Shown here one piece after another: positions 10,965 to 21,887 of a DNA stretch of 64,000 bases. The DNA is from Orientallactaga sibirica. Taxonomy: Eukaryota; Chordata; Mammalia; Rodentia; Dipodidae. Each line of letters begins with the position of its first letter. The first letter of the stretch is position 1. Position numbers and translations under genes: made by a program. The stretch covers positions 12,021,501 to 12,085,500 of the forward strand of contig JAEOAD010000015.1 of the NCBI GenBank assembly GCA_036365145.1, given 5' to 3'. Under the pieces are notes generated by a model. The model saw nothing but the letters and a program-made list of their open reading frames with translations. It ran no database searches and was not told the DNA's origin.

Positions 10965-11330
10965 TTGTTTATGTAGTGTGCATGTATATATATGAATGTT
11001 CACATACATACGAGGACATGTGTGCAAATACAAGTGCACATGTGTGTGGAGGCCAGAGTTGGATGTTGGTTGTTTACTTTCATCACTCTCCTCTTCATTT
11101 TCCTGAAGTAGAATCTCTCACTTAACCCTGGAGATTGGTAGTCTGCTAGTCTAGCTAGCTAGCTGGCTGGCTTGTCCCAGGGATCCCCTATCTTTGCTTT
11201 CTGAGCACAGGGATTATGGGCAAGCTGCTGTACCTGCCAGATATTCAAGTGGGTGCTGAGGATCTGAACTCTGGCACTCATGCTTACATAGCAAGTACCT
11301 TATCCACTTAGCCATCTCTGTAGTCCAAAG
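10965..11330 (-). mobile_element. B3-type (B2-superfamily) SINE, diverged
   Basis: Minus strand. It shows the GTGTGTGGAGGCCAGAGTTGG tract, an AATCTCTCACTTAACCCTGG block, a GGGATTATGGGCAAGCTGC block, a GTGGGTGCTGAGGATCTGAA block and a head resembling CTTAGCCATCTCTGTAGTCC. This order matches rodent B3/B3A as I know it. It is older than the DIP-type copies. Confidence 0.75.
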
Positions 11331-13676
11331 ACTTTTAGGAATTTAAAAAGATATTTTCCCACCTATAAACTCACACTTCCATGAAAATTAAATAGTTGAT
11401 GAAAACATGCTATATGAGAGTTTTAGCTTCATCCCTTTTCTTTCCCCACATAAGATAATAGTCATGTTTAACATAATGTTATATCTTTTAGGAAAACTGT
11501 ATTATATTCTTTATGGTCTACAACATGATGTTATGATGTACATGTAGACAGTGTATGTCTATATAGAGTGTGTGTTTGCATATCAATATACCTGTCTACT
11601 GCCTCAGGGTCCTGTTGCTATGTCTTTTCTGTCATGATAGGTAGTTTCCTCCAATTACTTTAAGTTGTTGTTTTACTCAGGGATTATATTATGGCAATTA
11701 AAATGTAATTAAAACAGATATCTAATGTTAATGTCTGAATTTAAAGAAAGAGGATAATAAAAAGTAAAGCAAAGTGCCAGATCAACCAAGTGCAAGTTCC
11801 CATCCTTAGTGAAATGGCTGTGATGCTTTGTCTTCAGCTTTTGAAACTGAGCTGTCTGCTGGCCTCTGCAGAACTGATGTCACACTCTGTATCCTCTGAG
11901 GTAAGAGAGTACATTTTGCCTTAAATTTGAATCTGAATATTGATATCTACATGATGACATAACTGTAAGCCATCATTAAGGTTTTCCCAGCTAGAAATAG
12001 CTATGGAATTATAAAGAACCATGTGATATCTGAATATCTTTATGTAACATTGAGAGATGAGTATGTACAGGATAAATGGATGAGTTACCTAAAAGTCACA
12101 AAGTAGTCAGAGAAAGTATCTTAAAAGTAAGGAATTTTAAAACATCAGGAAGAGGTAGCTGAATGAGGTGATAGACTGGACAAAATGGGTCAACTATAAT
12201 GAATAAGAAATTGAGATTCAAAAGATGAATTATGTCCTTTGGAGGTTTGGCTGACATTGAAAGCATCATCAAATTAAAATCATCGGTATGGCAGGATAGG
12301 GGTCTTGTGACTGTCATGTCACCATTGGAAACCATACTAGCTGGCAGTTAGCATATGTTCATACACTTTCATTCAAACTGACATTTATATCAAAGTTTAT
12401 CATTTCACACCAGGGGCAAAGGGTAAGGTCTAAGCCACAAATCATGTGCCAAGAGGATGGTTTTCTAAAACAATCCCCCAAGGTTTCTTTCCTTACCAAG
12501 GGCAAAGTGTTCCAGAGCTGGAATATGCCACATGTTTCCATTCGAGCAGATGGCAGAAAGGTTTTCCTGCAATGTGGAACTTGTTAAGGGGAAAGGCTTT
12601 TCTGATAGAGATCAAGAAGGCAGCTTAAATTTACTTAGTGGTGAGATGGTTTGTAATCCATTCATGCTAGTGAGTATAATTCCTTTGTAATGACTTGTAA
12701 GTCAATTGAGAGCTCCAAAATTAACTCATGGGAAAAGGTTGTTTATCTGCAGGATAGGTGTCTACAAAACACTTCAGACAAATATACCCAATTCTTTTCT
12801 GAGCCATCATAGAAAAATGCATACATACATCACCTTTTGGGATATGATTATAGAATATTATTATATTTGCTATAGGGAGTCCAGTAAAATGCTTAATTTA
12901 GGAAATTACTTGAGGCTCCCATGGGGTATGTTGTATAGGGGTTGGGCTACACACATTCCTCCTATTTCTCCTTCACTTCCAATGTATCACAAACCTCTCT
13001 CTCTGACATGGATTGGATGCAGGAAGCTTCTCTTTCAAATCCAGCCTTACTATAGTGGCCTCACTCTGTCCACACAGAATACCTGTTTTACCACAGTTAC
13101 TCAAACACTTAGTATATAAGGTAGGTGACACCATTTTGTGTGTATGTGTGTGTGTGTGTATGTGTGTATGCCAGTAGCAGTAACTTTTGTCCAGTCAAAT
13201 AAATTAAAAGATTTAAAAAGACTATGACATATTCTAGGTCTATTCTGACTAGGGACACAGAGTTAGGCAGCGCAGAAAATCAACTCAGCGTAGGACACAT
13301 GATCTGGTTTTTCTTCAAGGACTCATGGTGAGAAAAGTTACTGATCCCAAAGTCCCAACATATTCAGACAACTACACATCTTGTGTGCTACCCAGTCTGG
13401 CTATCCCAGCCACCTAGACTGCTTCCTTTTGAAAACAGATGAAATGTGTATCATTGATATTAGAACTTCTCCTAAGGCAAATATTTTCTAAGCACCCAAA
13501 AGCATGTTGACCAACATGTGGACTTATTCAGAAAATTTCTTCCTCAAAATCTTCTGTTAGGATAGACAACCAAACTAATTATACCACAGAGAAGGAGAAA
13601 ACATTTGTGCAACAAATATTTGACAGACAAATATATCTGTATTATCTAAAAATTAAACAACCAAAATAAATTGAAG
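11331..13676. other. Intergenic stretch, mostly unrecognised
   Basis: No exon or RNA gene is supported. The small frames at 12359-12628 and 12706-13119 have no recognisable domain. A short (TG)n tract lies at 13132-13171. Confidence 0.5.
13132..13171 (+). repeat. (TG)n microsatellite
   Basis: TGTG-rich tract interrupted by TA steps. Confidence 0.85.
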
Positions 13677-13688
13677 ACAACTTAATTT

Positions 13689-13911
13689 ACTTTTTTAAAT
13701 ATATGTATTGAGAGAGAGACAGAAACAGAGAAACAGGCAGACAGAAAAAGAGCGAGTATGAGTGAGCCAGAGCCTCCTGTCACTGCAAACAAACTCCAGA
13801 TACATATTCCACTTTATGCAACTAGCTTTATGTGGGTAGTGGGGAATTGAACCCAGGCTGTCAGGCTCTACAAGCAAGCACCTTTAACTGCTGAGACTTC
13901 TTTCCAGTGTA
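13689..13911 (-). mobile_element. DIP-type SINE, diverged
   Basis: Minus-strand copy with a degenerate head (TTCTTTCCAGTGT in place of TCTCTCCAGCCC). A 12-bp direct repeat ACAACTTAATTT at 13677-13688 and 13912-13923 fixes the ends. Confidence 0.88.
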
Positions 13912-14199
13912 ACAACTTAATTTTTTAGATATATTTTAACTGACTTGTTCACACTTAACAGATTATAATAGGACATGCCAATATAAGTACATAATATGCA
14001 ATAATCAAATCAGGGTCAGTGGTATTTTATCACCTCAGAAAGATAACATTTCTTTATGTTAGGAGCATTCAAAATCCTCTTGGATAACTATTTCACATAT
14101 TCAATTAAATATATCTTACATAGTAGTCCAACTGTGCTACAGAACAACAGAATTCCACCTTTGTTCCCACTATCCATTATTTCTCCAATCTTTCCTCAA

Positions 14200-14389
14200 T
14201 ACACTTCCGAGACTCTGGTAAACACCATTTGAGTCTCTATTTCTTTGAGATTAAATTTCTTATTTCTTATGTAAAATATGTGTCTTTTATGTTTCTGTGT
14301 CTGATTAATTTCATGTAATGTCCTCCAGTTCTATCCATGTTGATTCAAATGAGGGTATTCCACTCTTTCTATGGCTTCCTAACTTTCCA

Positions 14390-14427
<38 letters not shown>

Positions 14428-14727
14428 ACACACACACACTGACCTCACATTATCTGTATCCATTCATCCACTGATGGATACCTAGGTTGATTCCATATCT
14501 TGGATATTTGTAACAGTACTTTAATCAATATGCAAATGTACATGGCTTTTTAACATACTAATTTCAATTCCTTTGGATTTATGCCCAGTAGTGAGATTGC
14601 TGGATCAAATGATAGTTCTGTAACTAGCTTTTCTGAGGAACCACCATATTGATTTTCATGATGTCTGTAATTAATTTGTGTCAACAGTTAATGAGAGTTT
14701 ATGAGAGTTCCCTTTATTTACATCCTG
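14200..14727 (-). mobile_element. Older L1, ORF2 C-terminal part
   Basis: Complement of the ORF2 C-terminus: CATTCATCCACTGATGGATA (human-like CPSVDEW block), then GGATTTATGCCCAGTAGTGA, the complement of the LLGIYP block. Much more diverged than L1-A or L1-B. It continues after an inserted repeat at 15466. A (CA)n tract interrupts it. Confidence 0.75.
14394..14439 (+). repeat. (CA)n microsatellite
   Basis: About 46 bp of CA repeat with one GA interruption, inside the older L1. Confidence 0.95.
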
Positions 14728-14866
14728 ACTGTATCAGTTACTTTCTTATTGCTGTAAAAAAAAAAAACAACAAACAAAACAAAACAAAACAAAAAAAACA
14801 CCTACCAGAAACAATTAAGAAATTGAAGTTTTATTTTTCAGCTTATAGTTTTCAAGGGACTTTTTT
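14728..14866 (+). mobile_element. URR1-like DNA transposon, left part
   Basis: The CAGTTACTTTCTTATTGCTG start, then an A-rich expansion (14756-14800) and AAGTTTTATTTTTCAGCTTA, resembles the start of rodent URR1 (a non-autonomous hAT element). The rest lies at 15210-15465, after an inserted L1 3' end. No transposase is encoded. Confidence 0.55.
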
Positions 14867-15209
14867 GTTTTATTGATTATGGACACAGTATGAATACATC
14901 ATGTGTTGCTACCATTCTTTCCCTCCTCCCTTACCCCATTCCACTGAGGCCCCTCCTCAGTAGGGTTTCAGGTATTCCCCGTAGGGTTGTGGGTTATGCA
15001 TTGAGGGAGCAGCAGTTAGTTGTTGGGGGAGGCAATGCTCCTGGGCATGGTGTCCCAACTTGTGGCTCTTAAAATCTTTCTGGCCCTCTTCTGCAAAATT
15101 CCCTGTGCTGTGGTGGGTGTATTCTAAGTCTACTTCAGTGATGAACTTTTAGGAGCTTCTGGATCCCTGCTTTGGTAGGTGTGTAGTAGCCCCAGCATCT
15201 GCCTCCTTG
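14867..15209 (-). mobile_element. L1-B 3' UTR, 5'-truncated
   Basis: Minus-strand 3' terminal part only: the CCACTGAGGCCCCTCCTCAG block, TCCCAACTTGTGGCTCT and CTACTTCAGTGATGAAC. It splits a URR1-like element. The flanks CAAGGGACTTTT (14855-14866) and GAAGGGAAGTTT (15211-15222) may be a degraded target duplication. Confidence 0.82.
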
Positions 15210-15465
15210 AAGGGAAGTTTGATGGTAAATAATTCATGGCAAGACCTAGGGAGATGCTCATTGCACCTGCAATCAGAAAGCAGAGGATGAATAGAAGTGG
15301 GGTTGGGCTACAACACTTCAGGACCTGCTCCCAGTGGCAAACTTTCTCCAGGAATGATCTACCTCTTAAATGTTCCACAAGCTTCCTAAACAGCACCACT
15401 AGAAGTGGAGCAAGGGTTAGAAACACACGACTATGGGGGTCATTTTATACTGAAACCACTACTTG
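15210..15465 (+). mobile_element. URR1-like DNA transposon, right part
   Basis: Continues the element at 14728: a CAATCAGAAAGCAGAGGATG block (the animal-wide 'CAGGAAGCAGAGAG' part of URR1), AAATGTTCCACAAGCTTCC and CATTTTATACTGAAACCAC at its end. Diverged; boundaries are approximate. Confidence 0.5.
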
Positions 15466-16861
15466 TCCTATCATTTTTTTTTATCTTTTAAAGGATTGCC
15501 ATTATAACAGTGGCGAGATGAGATGTTTTGTGTTTTTGATTTGCATCTTCTTCATGAATAGTTATGAACTTTTCTCCATAAGCTTGTTGATCAACTTCTT
15601 TTGAGAAATGTCTATTAATGTCACTTGTCTAGTTTTAATTAGAATTATTTTGCTATTGAATTAAACAAACTTCTTATAAATTATAAAAGTTAATCTGTTA
15701 TCCCATGAGTAGCTTACAAATATGTTCTCCTATTACAATGGTTTTCTTTTTACTCTGTTGGTTGTTTACTCAGTGTACAAGAAGTTTGCTAGTTTGATGT
15801 GTCCACATACATCATTTTGATTTGGGGCCTTGATACTGGAGTCCCATACAAGAATCCTTGCCAAGGTTAATGCCCCACAAGCATTTTTCCTGACATTTTA
15901 TTGCAGCACCTGCAATATTTGGGGTTTTATATTTAAATTTTGTTTAATATTAAATATTTTTGTTTATGAGGAGAGGCAGGGGTTTCACTTCTGTGTTCTG
16001 CATATTTTCTTTTCTCAGCACAATTTATTGAAGAGACTCCCCCTTTCCCAGAATACTTCCTTGCTGTCTGCATCAAAGTTCAGTAAGCTGTATGTATGTG
16101 GAATTGATTCAGGGTTTTCTATTCTGTTCCACTTATCTATTGCTTTTTTTGGCAGTCCTTAATACAAATATTAGGATTACTTTTTTCTATTGCTTTGATT
16201 ATATCAGGTCTTTTGTGTATGAATGCAAATTTTTAAGTGTAATTTTCCCTTTCTGTAAATGTTACTTTGTAACCAAATGTTGATAGGAAATGCTTTGAAT
16301 CTGTAATTGCTTTAGGCAGCACAAACATTTTAACAATATTAATTCATTCAATTTTGACTGTGGGATATCTGTTCTTATTGTTTGCTTCAACTTCTTTTAT
16401 CATTTTGCATTTTCATTGTAAAGGTTATTAATTTCCTTGCTTATAAGAATTTCTAGGTATTTTTGTGGTTATGGTGAATGGAATTTCTTTATTTTTTCCT
16501 AATCAGTTTCACATTGATGTAGGACTTGCTTTAGCACTTCACCATACTGGTTTGATATTCTATACCTCCTGACTGAATCTATCAATTTAAAAAGTTTTTC
16601 ATAGAATCTTTAGTTCTTTTTCTCTGTGTAAAATCACATTACCTTAAAAACAGGGATGATCTGTCCCCTCATTTTCTGTTTAGGTACCCTTTCTTTCCTT
16701 GCCTTACTTCCCTATATGTGACTTCCAATATTATTCTGAATAAAACTGGTAAAAGTAGACATACTTATCTTGTTCCTGATATCAGTGCAAATGATTTAAG
16801 ATTTTCCATGTTTACTATGATGAAGACTCTAAGTTTTTCATATAGCCATTATTGTGCTGAG

Positions 16862-16863
<2 letters not shown>

Positions 16864-16897
<34 letters not shown>

Positions 16898-16902
16898 GTG
16901 CA

Positions 16903-16933
<31 letters not shown>
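16864..16933. repeat. (CA)n-(TG)n palindromic microsatellite
   Basis: About 30 bp of CA repeat, a CGCACGTGCATGCG centre and about 30 bp of TG repeat. The two arms are complementary, making a 70-bp near-perfect palindrome of alternating purine and pyrimidine. Confidence 0.95.
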
Positions 16934-16938
<5 letters not shown>

Positions 16939-16943
16939 CTCGT

Positions 16944-17020
16944 TGGTGTTCTGGTGATCCAACCCAAGGAGTCAAACATCTCAGACAAGTGATCTACCAG
17001 TGAACTTCACCTCCAGATCC
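16944..17020 (-). mobile_element. ID-like (tRNA-derived) SINE fragment
   Basis: The complement resembles an ID/tRNA-Ala-type head: GATCCAACCCAAGGAGTC matches a degraded B-box region, and AAGTGATCTACCAGTGAACT a degraded A-box region (consensus AGTGCTCTACCACTGAGCT). The adjacent CA/TG tract may derive from its tail. Confidence 0.5.
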
Positions 17021-17279
17021 CTAATGTTTCTCTTTGAAGATTTTTTTTTATCATGATGTGTTGCTGAATTTTATTGAATGCTTTTCCTGCATTTATTGAG
17101 ATGACGATATAGCTACTATTTTTCATTCTTTTGATGTGGCATATTACTTTGATCCATTTGAGTCTGTGGAAACATTGTTGCATCCCTAGAATAAATTCTG
17201 CTGATTATGCTCTTTTATTGTTGCTGAATTCTTTCTTTAAAACCTGAAATATTAAAAGAGTGATTTCTACTCAATGTTT

Positions 17280-17590
17280 CTTCAAATTTGTCTCAATTGG
17301 CTTCATCACACAGTTACCACAAAAAACAGAATGGAAGTTCCTAATAAAATTAGAAACAATAACTACAATATGATTCAGAAATTGCAGTTTTTGATATTTA
17401 TCTAAAAGAATTGAAATCAGCATTAATATTTTCACATTCTTATGCTTATTTTGCACTCTTCACAAGAATCTGGATGGTGTTCTGGTGATCCAACCCAAGG
17501 AGTCAAGGAGTCAAACAACTCAGAAAAGTGATCTACCAGTGATTCTCTTTAGATAGATAAATGGATAAAGTCTTGAATATTCAAACAATG
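17280..17590 (+). mobile_element. Older L1, ORF2 C-terminal fragment, opposite orientation
   Basis: Plus-strand: ACAGAATGGAAGTTCCTAAT, ATATGATTCAGAAATTGCAG, ATCTAAAAGAATTGAAATCA, TTATTTTGCACTCTTCACAA and GATAAATGGATAAAGTC follow the order of the L1 ORF2 tail. It is interrupted at 17475-17545 by an ID-like fragment that repeats the one at 16944. Confidence 0.65.
17475..17545 (-). repeat. Second copy of the 16944 ID-like sequence
   Basis: Shares 27 or more consecutive bases with 16944-16975 (GTGTTCTGGTGATCCAACCC and beyond), plus an extra 9-bp tandem step, GGAGTCAAGGAGTCAA. The shared non-consensus bases suggest copying between the two sites rather than two independent insertions. Confidence 0.6.
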
Positions 17591-17612
17591 AGTATCATTT
17601 GATCATTATGAT

Positions 17613-17837
17613 ATTTTACTTATTTATTTGCAAGCAGAGAGAGATGAAAGAGGAGGGAGAGAGAGAGAGACAGAGAGAGATGAATATGAGCATACCAGGG
17701 CCTCAAGCCACTGCAAACAAACTATAGATGCATGTACTACTTTGTGCATCTGCCTTTAAGTGGGTATTGGGGAATCGAACATTCATAGTCAGGCTTTGCA
17801 GGCAAATACCTTAAGTGCTGAGCTCTTTTTCCAGCCC
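17613..17837 (-). mobile_element. DIP-type SINE, diverged
   Basis: Minus-strand copy: T/A-rich left end, (GA)n, GCATGTACTACTTTGTGCAT body and a head ending TTTTCCAGCCC at 17837. Confidence 0.85.
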
Positions 17838-18255
17838 CTCATTCAGTACTTATTACAATAAAATAAAATTTAATAATATTTACTTTAATCAATATATTTA
17901 AAGATGCACAGATGTTTGGAAGTGTATTAAAATTATAAATTAATATGGGTATATTTGCCATATTTTCATAGTTTTGGTATTCAATATTACTGGATAGTCC
18001 ACTGACAATTGTTGTTCTCACTAGTTTGCCTGATTATGATTCTTAAATGCAAATAGCAATACATCACAAAAGGATTTGACCACATATTAAGACATTTTAA
18101 TGTTCCTTAATAATATTTATGTTTCTTTTAATTAAAATTTATCAATCTTTCTTAAACTGATTTAATGTATCTTATAATGCCACTGATGTTTGGAAATTAC
18201 ATCTATATATATCCAACTGCATTGTATTGTGATGTTTACTAGAGCTATCATTCCA
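17838..18255. other. AT-rich intergenic stretch, nothing recognised
   Basis: No exon, RNA gene or clear repeat family seen. Confidence 0.5.
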
Positions 18256-18265
18256 TTCCATTGTT

Positions 18266-18431
18266 TGTTTTTTTTTTTTTTTTTTTTTGGTTTTGCAAGG
18301 TAGTGTCTCACTCTGGTCCAGGCTGACCTGGAATTAACTATGTAGTCTCAGGGTGGCCTTGAACTCTCAGCAATCCTCCTACCTCTGCCTCCCGAGTGCT
18401 GGGATTAAAGGCATGCACCACCACGCCCGGC
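18266..18431 (-). mobile_element. B1 SINE, near consensus
   Basis: Minus strand with a T tail, CTCCCGAGTGCTGGGATTAA and terminal CCACGCCCGGC. Flanked by a 10-bp repeat TTCCATTGTT at 18256-18265 and 18432-18441. A relatively young copy. Confidence 0.93.
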
Positions 18432-18441
18432 TTCCATTGTT

Positions 18442-19152
18442 AAATAGAAGTAATGATAACAAGCATCTTTTTCCTTGGGTTAAAAAAAATGTCATCAAAA
18501 CATTGTTTCAACTATTACAATCCTTAGAAAAACTTATCAGGTTCATGTTGTCCTGTTTTGTTTGCTAAAATAGTCACACTAACTATTGATGTTAACCTTT
18601 CAGTTTTGCATTTGTCACAGTCATGGCCAGTCTTTCCATCTGATGATATGATGAATTATATTCAGTCACTTATTGTTTCCATAAATGTTTCCTGAATGTT
18701 TATGGTTAGAATTGGTGTTTTAGGAGATAGAACTTGAAGAAAAGAAATGATGGTTAGAGAATTGAATACATGCATCTGAGATTGCATAGAGGATGTGGTT
18801 ATAGAAATGTCAGTCCTGGTGTACAGCATCAGCAATGAGTGTCTTACATAGGACAGATGATGTAAGAAGAGATTTCAAGGAAGCAGTCATCCACACTTTT
18901 ATAACAATAATGTTGTAGGCAGTGAGCCATGAGCTGCACTCATTGTGACATGAAGAAGGAATGGCATTGGTGATATATTTTGATCCCATAGGATTCAAAG
19001 CTAGGAGTTCTAAAGAAGATGGAAGGGAGAATTGTTTAGACATGGTTATGAGATCTTCCTCTACATAACATAGCTAGCTCCATGGAGACATCACCTCAGC
19101 TGTAAGAATGGGAAGATAAAGAATGCTTAGAGGAGATTGTGCTTACATTGGG
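18442..19152. other. Intergenic stretch, nothing recognised
   Basis: No exon, RNA gene or repeat family seen. Confidence 0.5.
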
Positions 19153-19378
19153 ATTATTTTAAATTGAGAACTTTATTGTATGAACATATTGCACTTTGGT
19201 CATATTCCCATTGGGTTATAATCTTATAACCCTGTATCCGGCCCCCATTCCACTGAGGGCCCTTCTCGATGGGGATATTGGTAATCACTGTGGGGTCTTG
19301 AATGCACCAGTTTCTGAGGTGGGGGGATGCCTCAGAGTACACCTTCCCACCCTATGGCTCTTACAGTCTTTTAGCCCC
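19153..19378 (-). mobile_element. L1-C-type 3' UTR fragment
   Basis: Minus strand. AAATTGAGAACTTTATTGTA, TTGGTCATATTCCCATTGGG and CCATTCCACTGAGGGCCC also occur at 30606-30720. The layout (A-rich tail complement, then a CCACTGAGGGCCC block, then a CTATGGCTCTTACA block) parallels L1-A and L1-B 3' UTRs, so I treat it as a third, older L1 3' UTR type. Confidence 0.55.
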
Positions 19379-19394
19379 CAATTCCAAAAATTTT

Positions 19395-19674
19395 TAAAAA
19401 CTTTTGATTTTTTATTATTTTTTTGGAGAGAGACACACAGAGAGAGAGAGAGAGAGAAAGAGAAAGACAGAGATGGGCGCACAAGCAGTGTCTCAGCTGC
19501 TGCGAACGAAATCCAGATGTGTGCGCCGCCTTGTGGTCCAGTGTGACATTGCACCCTTGTGTCACTTTGCATCTGGCTAAACGTGGGACCTGGAGATTGG
19601 AACCGCTGGAGATTGGAACCAGTGTTCTTAGGGTTAGGAGGCAGGCGCCTTAACCCCTAAGCCATCTCTCCAGA
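19395..19674 (-). mobile_element. DIP-type SINE, subfamily II
   Basis: Minus strand, with a GATGGGCGCACAAGCAGTG block, CGCCGCCTTGTGGTCCAGTG and a head ending CATCTCTCCAGA. The ATTGGAACC block occurs twice in tandem near 19585-19620 (GGAGATTGGAACC repeated 17 bp apart). Flanking repeat CCAATTCCAAAA-type at 19379-19394 and 19675-19690. Confidence 0.9.
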
Positions 19675-19690
19675 CCCAATTCCAAAATTT

Positions 19691-20196
19691 TGATAACATT
19701 GAATAGTAGATTCCAGATATCATGATAGAGGGAATAAAAGGGTTAGAAATGGGTTAAACTAGGACATAATAGGCTACAGTGAGGTTATAGACAGGACTTA
19801 AAGAGAGATCTAGGATTCTGGTTTTTCTAGCAGGAAGTTTTCATACCAGCCACAATGAAGTTAGACTGCAAAAACATCTCAGGTAATGAGGCCATGTGTA
19901 CTGGAGTGGGAAAGAGGGGTGGATGCCTGGGTCCTCTTTTGATCCCTTTAAAAGATAGAGTTCCCGAGGATATATTCTTAGTCTTTCCTCACTGCTCATC
20001 AGACTATCTTTGATTTTTGCGTAAAGCAGAGGCAACTGAGTGCCTTAGTGTGGGGGTTTTGGTCACAGTCACAGTGAATGTGGCTACTCTTGGTCTCTTT
20101 GGAGGAGAGTGGCCTGCACTTGGCTTTATGGCTAATGAAGAATGGCTAGAGAATCCTGGTTTCTATCTACCATAGCAAGGTCCCCTTGGCCTCTGT
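19691..20196. other. Unrecognised stretch, possibly more of the L1-C element
   Basis: It directly follows the SINE target site inside the L1-C-type sequence, but I cannot match it to another copy in the window. No exon seen. Confidence 0.4.
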
Positions 20197-20575
20197 GTTA
20201 GCTTGCTGTCTCTATGACAACATACCTGAGATAATTAACTTATAAGGAGCTACAGTTTATTTTGGCTGCCACTTGCAGTGGTTTCAATCAATGGTTACTT
20301 AGCCTTTTCATTTTACACCTGTGGTGAGGCAGATCATTGTGGCAGGGAGTGAGCTGTGGAACAAACTGCTCACCTCATGGCAGCTGGGAAGGATAGAAGA
20401 GTGAGGAGAAGGGACAGGGGCCAAGATATATACCCTCGATGACCTACTTTCTCTAACCAGGTCCTGCTTCCAGAGTTTCCATCTCATAATAGCACCATTA
20501 AGTGAGGGACCAAAACTGCAACACATGAGTTTTTGGGAAATAGTTCCAATCCAAATCATAATAACATCTGATAAC
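20197..20575 (+). mobile_element. URR1-like DNA transposon (hAT, non-autonomous)
   Basis: Runs from GTTAGCTTGCTGTCTCTATG through ACAGTTTATTTTGGCTGCC, a GTGAGGCAGATCATTGTGGC block and AACCAGGTCCTGCTTCCAGA to CAATCCAAATCATAATAAC. The order agrees with rodent URR1 elements as I recall them. No coding capacity. Ends are approximate. Confidence 0.55.
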
Positions 20576-20589
20576 AGTGGGATGCAAAG

Positions 20590-20860
20590 GATACATTTTA
20601 TTTACTTTATATCAGGATGATAGCATGTATGTTAATAAGTGAAACCTGACTATGATTTTCCTTGGTGCTCATGTATTGGGATCAAGGTTATTCAAGCCTC
20701 ATAAAATAAAGTTTGGAGAAATTTTTCTTTTATTATGCTCTGGAACAGTTTGTGTAATACAGGGCTTTTGTGTTCCTTGAAGCCTTAGTAAAAGTTGTCC
20801 ATAAAACTGTCTAGCCTGATGATATTAATGTCTGGGTTTATAGGAAAGGCAGACTATGAA
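20590..20860 (-). mobile_element. Older L1, ORF2 RT fragment
   Basis: Complement of the RT region just upstream of that at 17090-17260: ATTCAAGCCTCATAAAATAA, CTCTGGAACAGTTTGTGTAA and a GAAGCCTTAGTAAAAGTTG block. It is probably the continuation of the same old L1, separated by later insertions. Confidence 0.6.
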
Positions 20861-20907
20861 CAGGTAGAATTAGTGTGATGGACTTGACCTTCAATTTAGC
20901 TAGCTAG

Positions 20908-21030
20908 CTTTCTTTTTTTCTCCCCTTCCTTCCTCCCTTCCTTCCTTCCTTCCTTCCTTCCTTCCTTCCTTCCCTCCCTCCCTCCCTCCCTCCTTCCTTT
21001 CTTTCTTCCTTCTTTTCTTCCTACCTTCCT
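20908..21030 (+). repeat. (CCTT)n/(CCCT)n pyrimidine tract
   Basis: Tetranucleotide CTTC repeat passing into CTCC repeat and back to CTTT. Confidence 0.95.
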
Positions 21031-21039
21031 TCATTTTTA

Positions 21040-21165
21040 TACGGTCTCATGGTCTTGAACTTCTTATATAGTTTAGGATTACCTTGAACTTCTGATCTTC
21101 TGTTCCTCTTGCCTCTACATTCTGAGTACTGGGATTATAGACATGCCCAACCATGCCTCAAGGGC
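21040..21165 (-). mobile_element. Old B1-like SINE
   Basis: Diverged minus-strand B1-type order: GATTACCTTGAACTTCTGAT, TGCCTCTACATTCTGAGTAC, GGGATTATAGACATGCCC and a CATGCC end. Confidence 0.6.
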
Positions 21166-21479
21166 TTTACAGAGTATTCTCTAACAGTCACCAAAACCCC
21201 TGACATGTTTCCTTAGGCATGGATCAGACTTGACCTATATTTTCTGCTGTACTATCAGGAAACTTCCAAGTTCATGTGCAAATATATATTATATCTGTGA
21301 CAAGGAAGCTATCAAAATTTTAGGCTAATGTCTCTCTGATGACAATTAAAATACAAATTTTTGAAAATCCAAACATTGTCTCTCTGTACTAATCCATGGG
21401 AGAGTGATGGCCTCTGCAAGGTGTTTGCACAGTCTTGATTTTTGATATTGACTGCTCACTTGAATTATGTTCATTTAAT

Positions 21480-21685
21480 CAATTTCCCCTTTATCTGTTT
21501 GTTTTATATTTTGTAAATATTATAAATTGGTATATATTCATTGTACATAGTGAGGGGTTTCGCAAACTTATTTTTATTCAAACTCAAGGAAACATATCAG
21601 GTACTTTGATCATATTATCCTCCATTCTCTCTCCTTTCTCCTACTCCTTACTAGTCTCTTTCCTATCCTCAGTCTCACTTGCTTT

Positions 21686-21738
<53 letters not shown>

Positions 21739-21887
21739 GTGTACATATATAAAATTTAGGATCCACAAATGATGAAAAATGTGTGGTATTTGTCTTTCTG
21801 AGCCCAAAAATTGTATAACTTAACAAGATAATCTCCAATTAAATCAATTTTCTTACATGTAGTCTACTTTCAGGCTTTTCAAAATTT
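21480..21887 (-). mobile_element. Older L1, 3' UTR and ORF2 end (left of nested L1-B)
   Basis: The GGTATTTGTCTTTCTGAGCC and ACAAGATAATCTCCAATTAA blocks are the complement of an old L1 ORF2 end. A (TA)n tract lies at 21687-21732. The element is split by the L1-B at 21905-29789 and resumes at 29807 with the CATTCATTCTTCTGTTGATG block, the next part of ORF2 in order. Confidence 0.65.
21687..21732 (+). repeat. (TA)n microsatellite
   Basis: About 46 bp of perfect TA repeat. Confidence 0.96.

Larger units (their letters stand above)
15466..17270 (-). mobile_element. Older L1, ORF2 reverse-transcriptase region
   Basis: Continues 14200-14727. Recognisable complements are TTTGATTTGCATCTTCTTCA, CTATTCTGTTCCACTTATCT, AATATTAATTCATTCAATTT and, near 17090-17200, GCATTTATTGAGATGACGAT with TGGCATATTACTTTGATCCA, which are typical of the ORF2 RT region in old L1s. 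All frames are broken. It probably resumes at 20590. Confidence 0.75.

Noticed and set aside
20197..20575. LTR identity for the 20197 repeat
   Set aside because: No TG...CA ends, poly(A) signal or short duplication; the internal motif order fits a URR1-type DNA transposon better.
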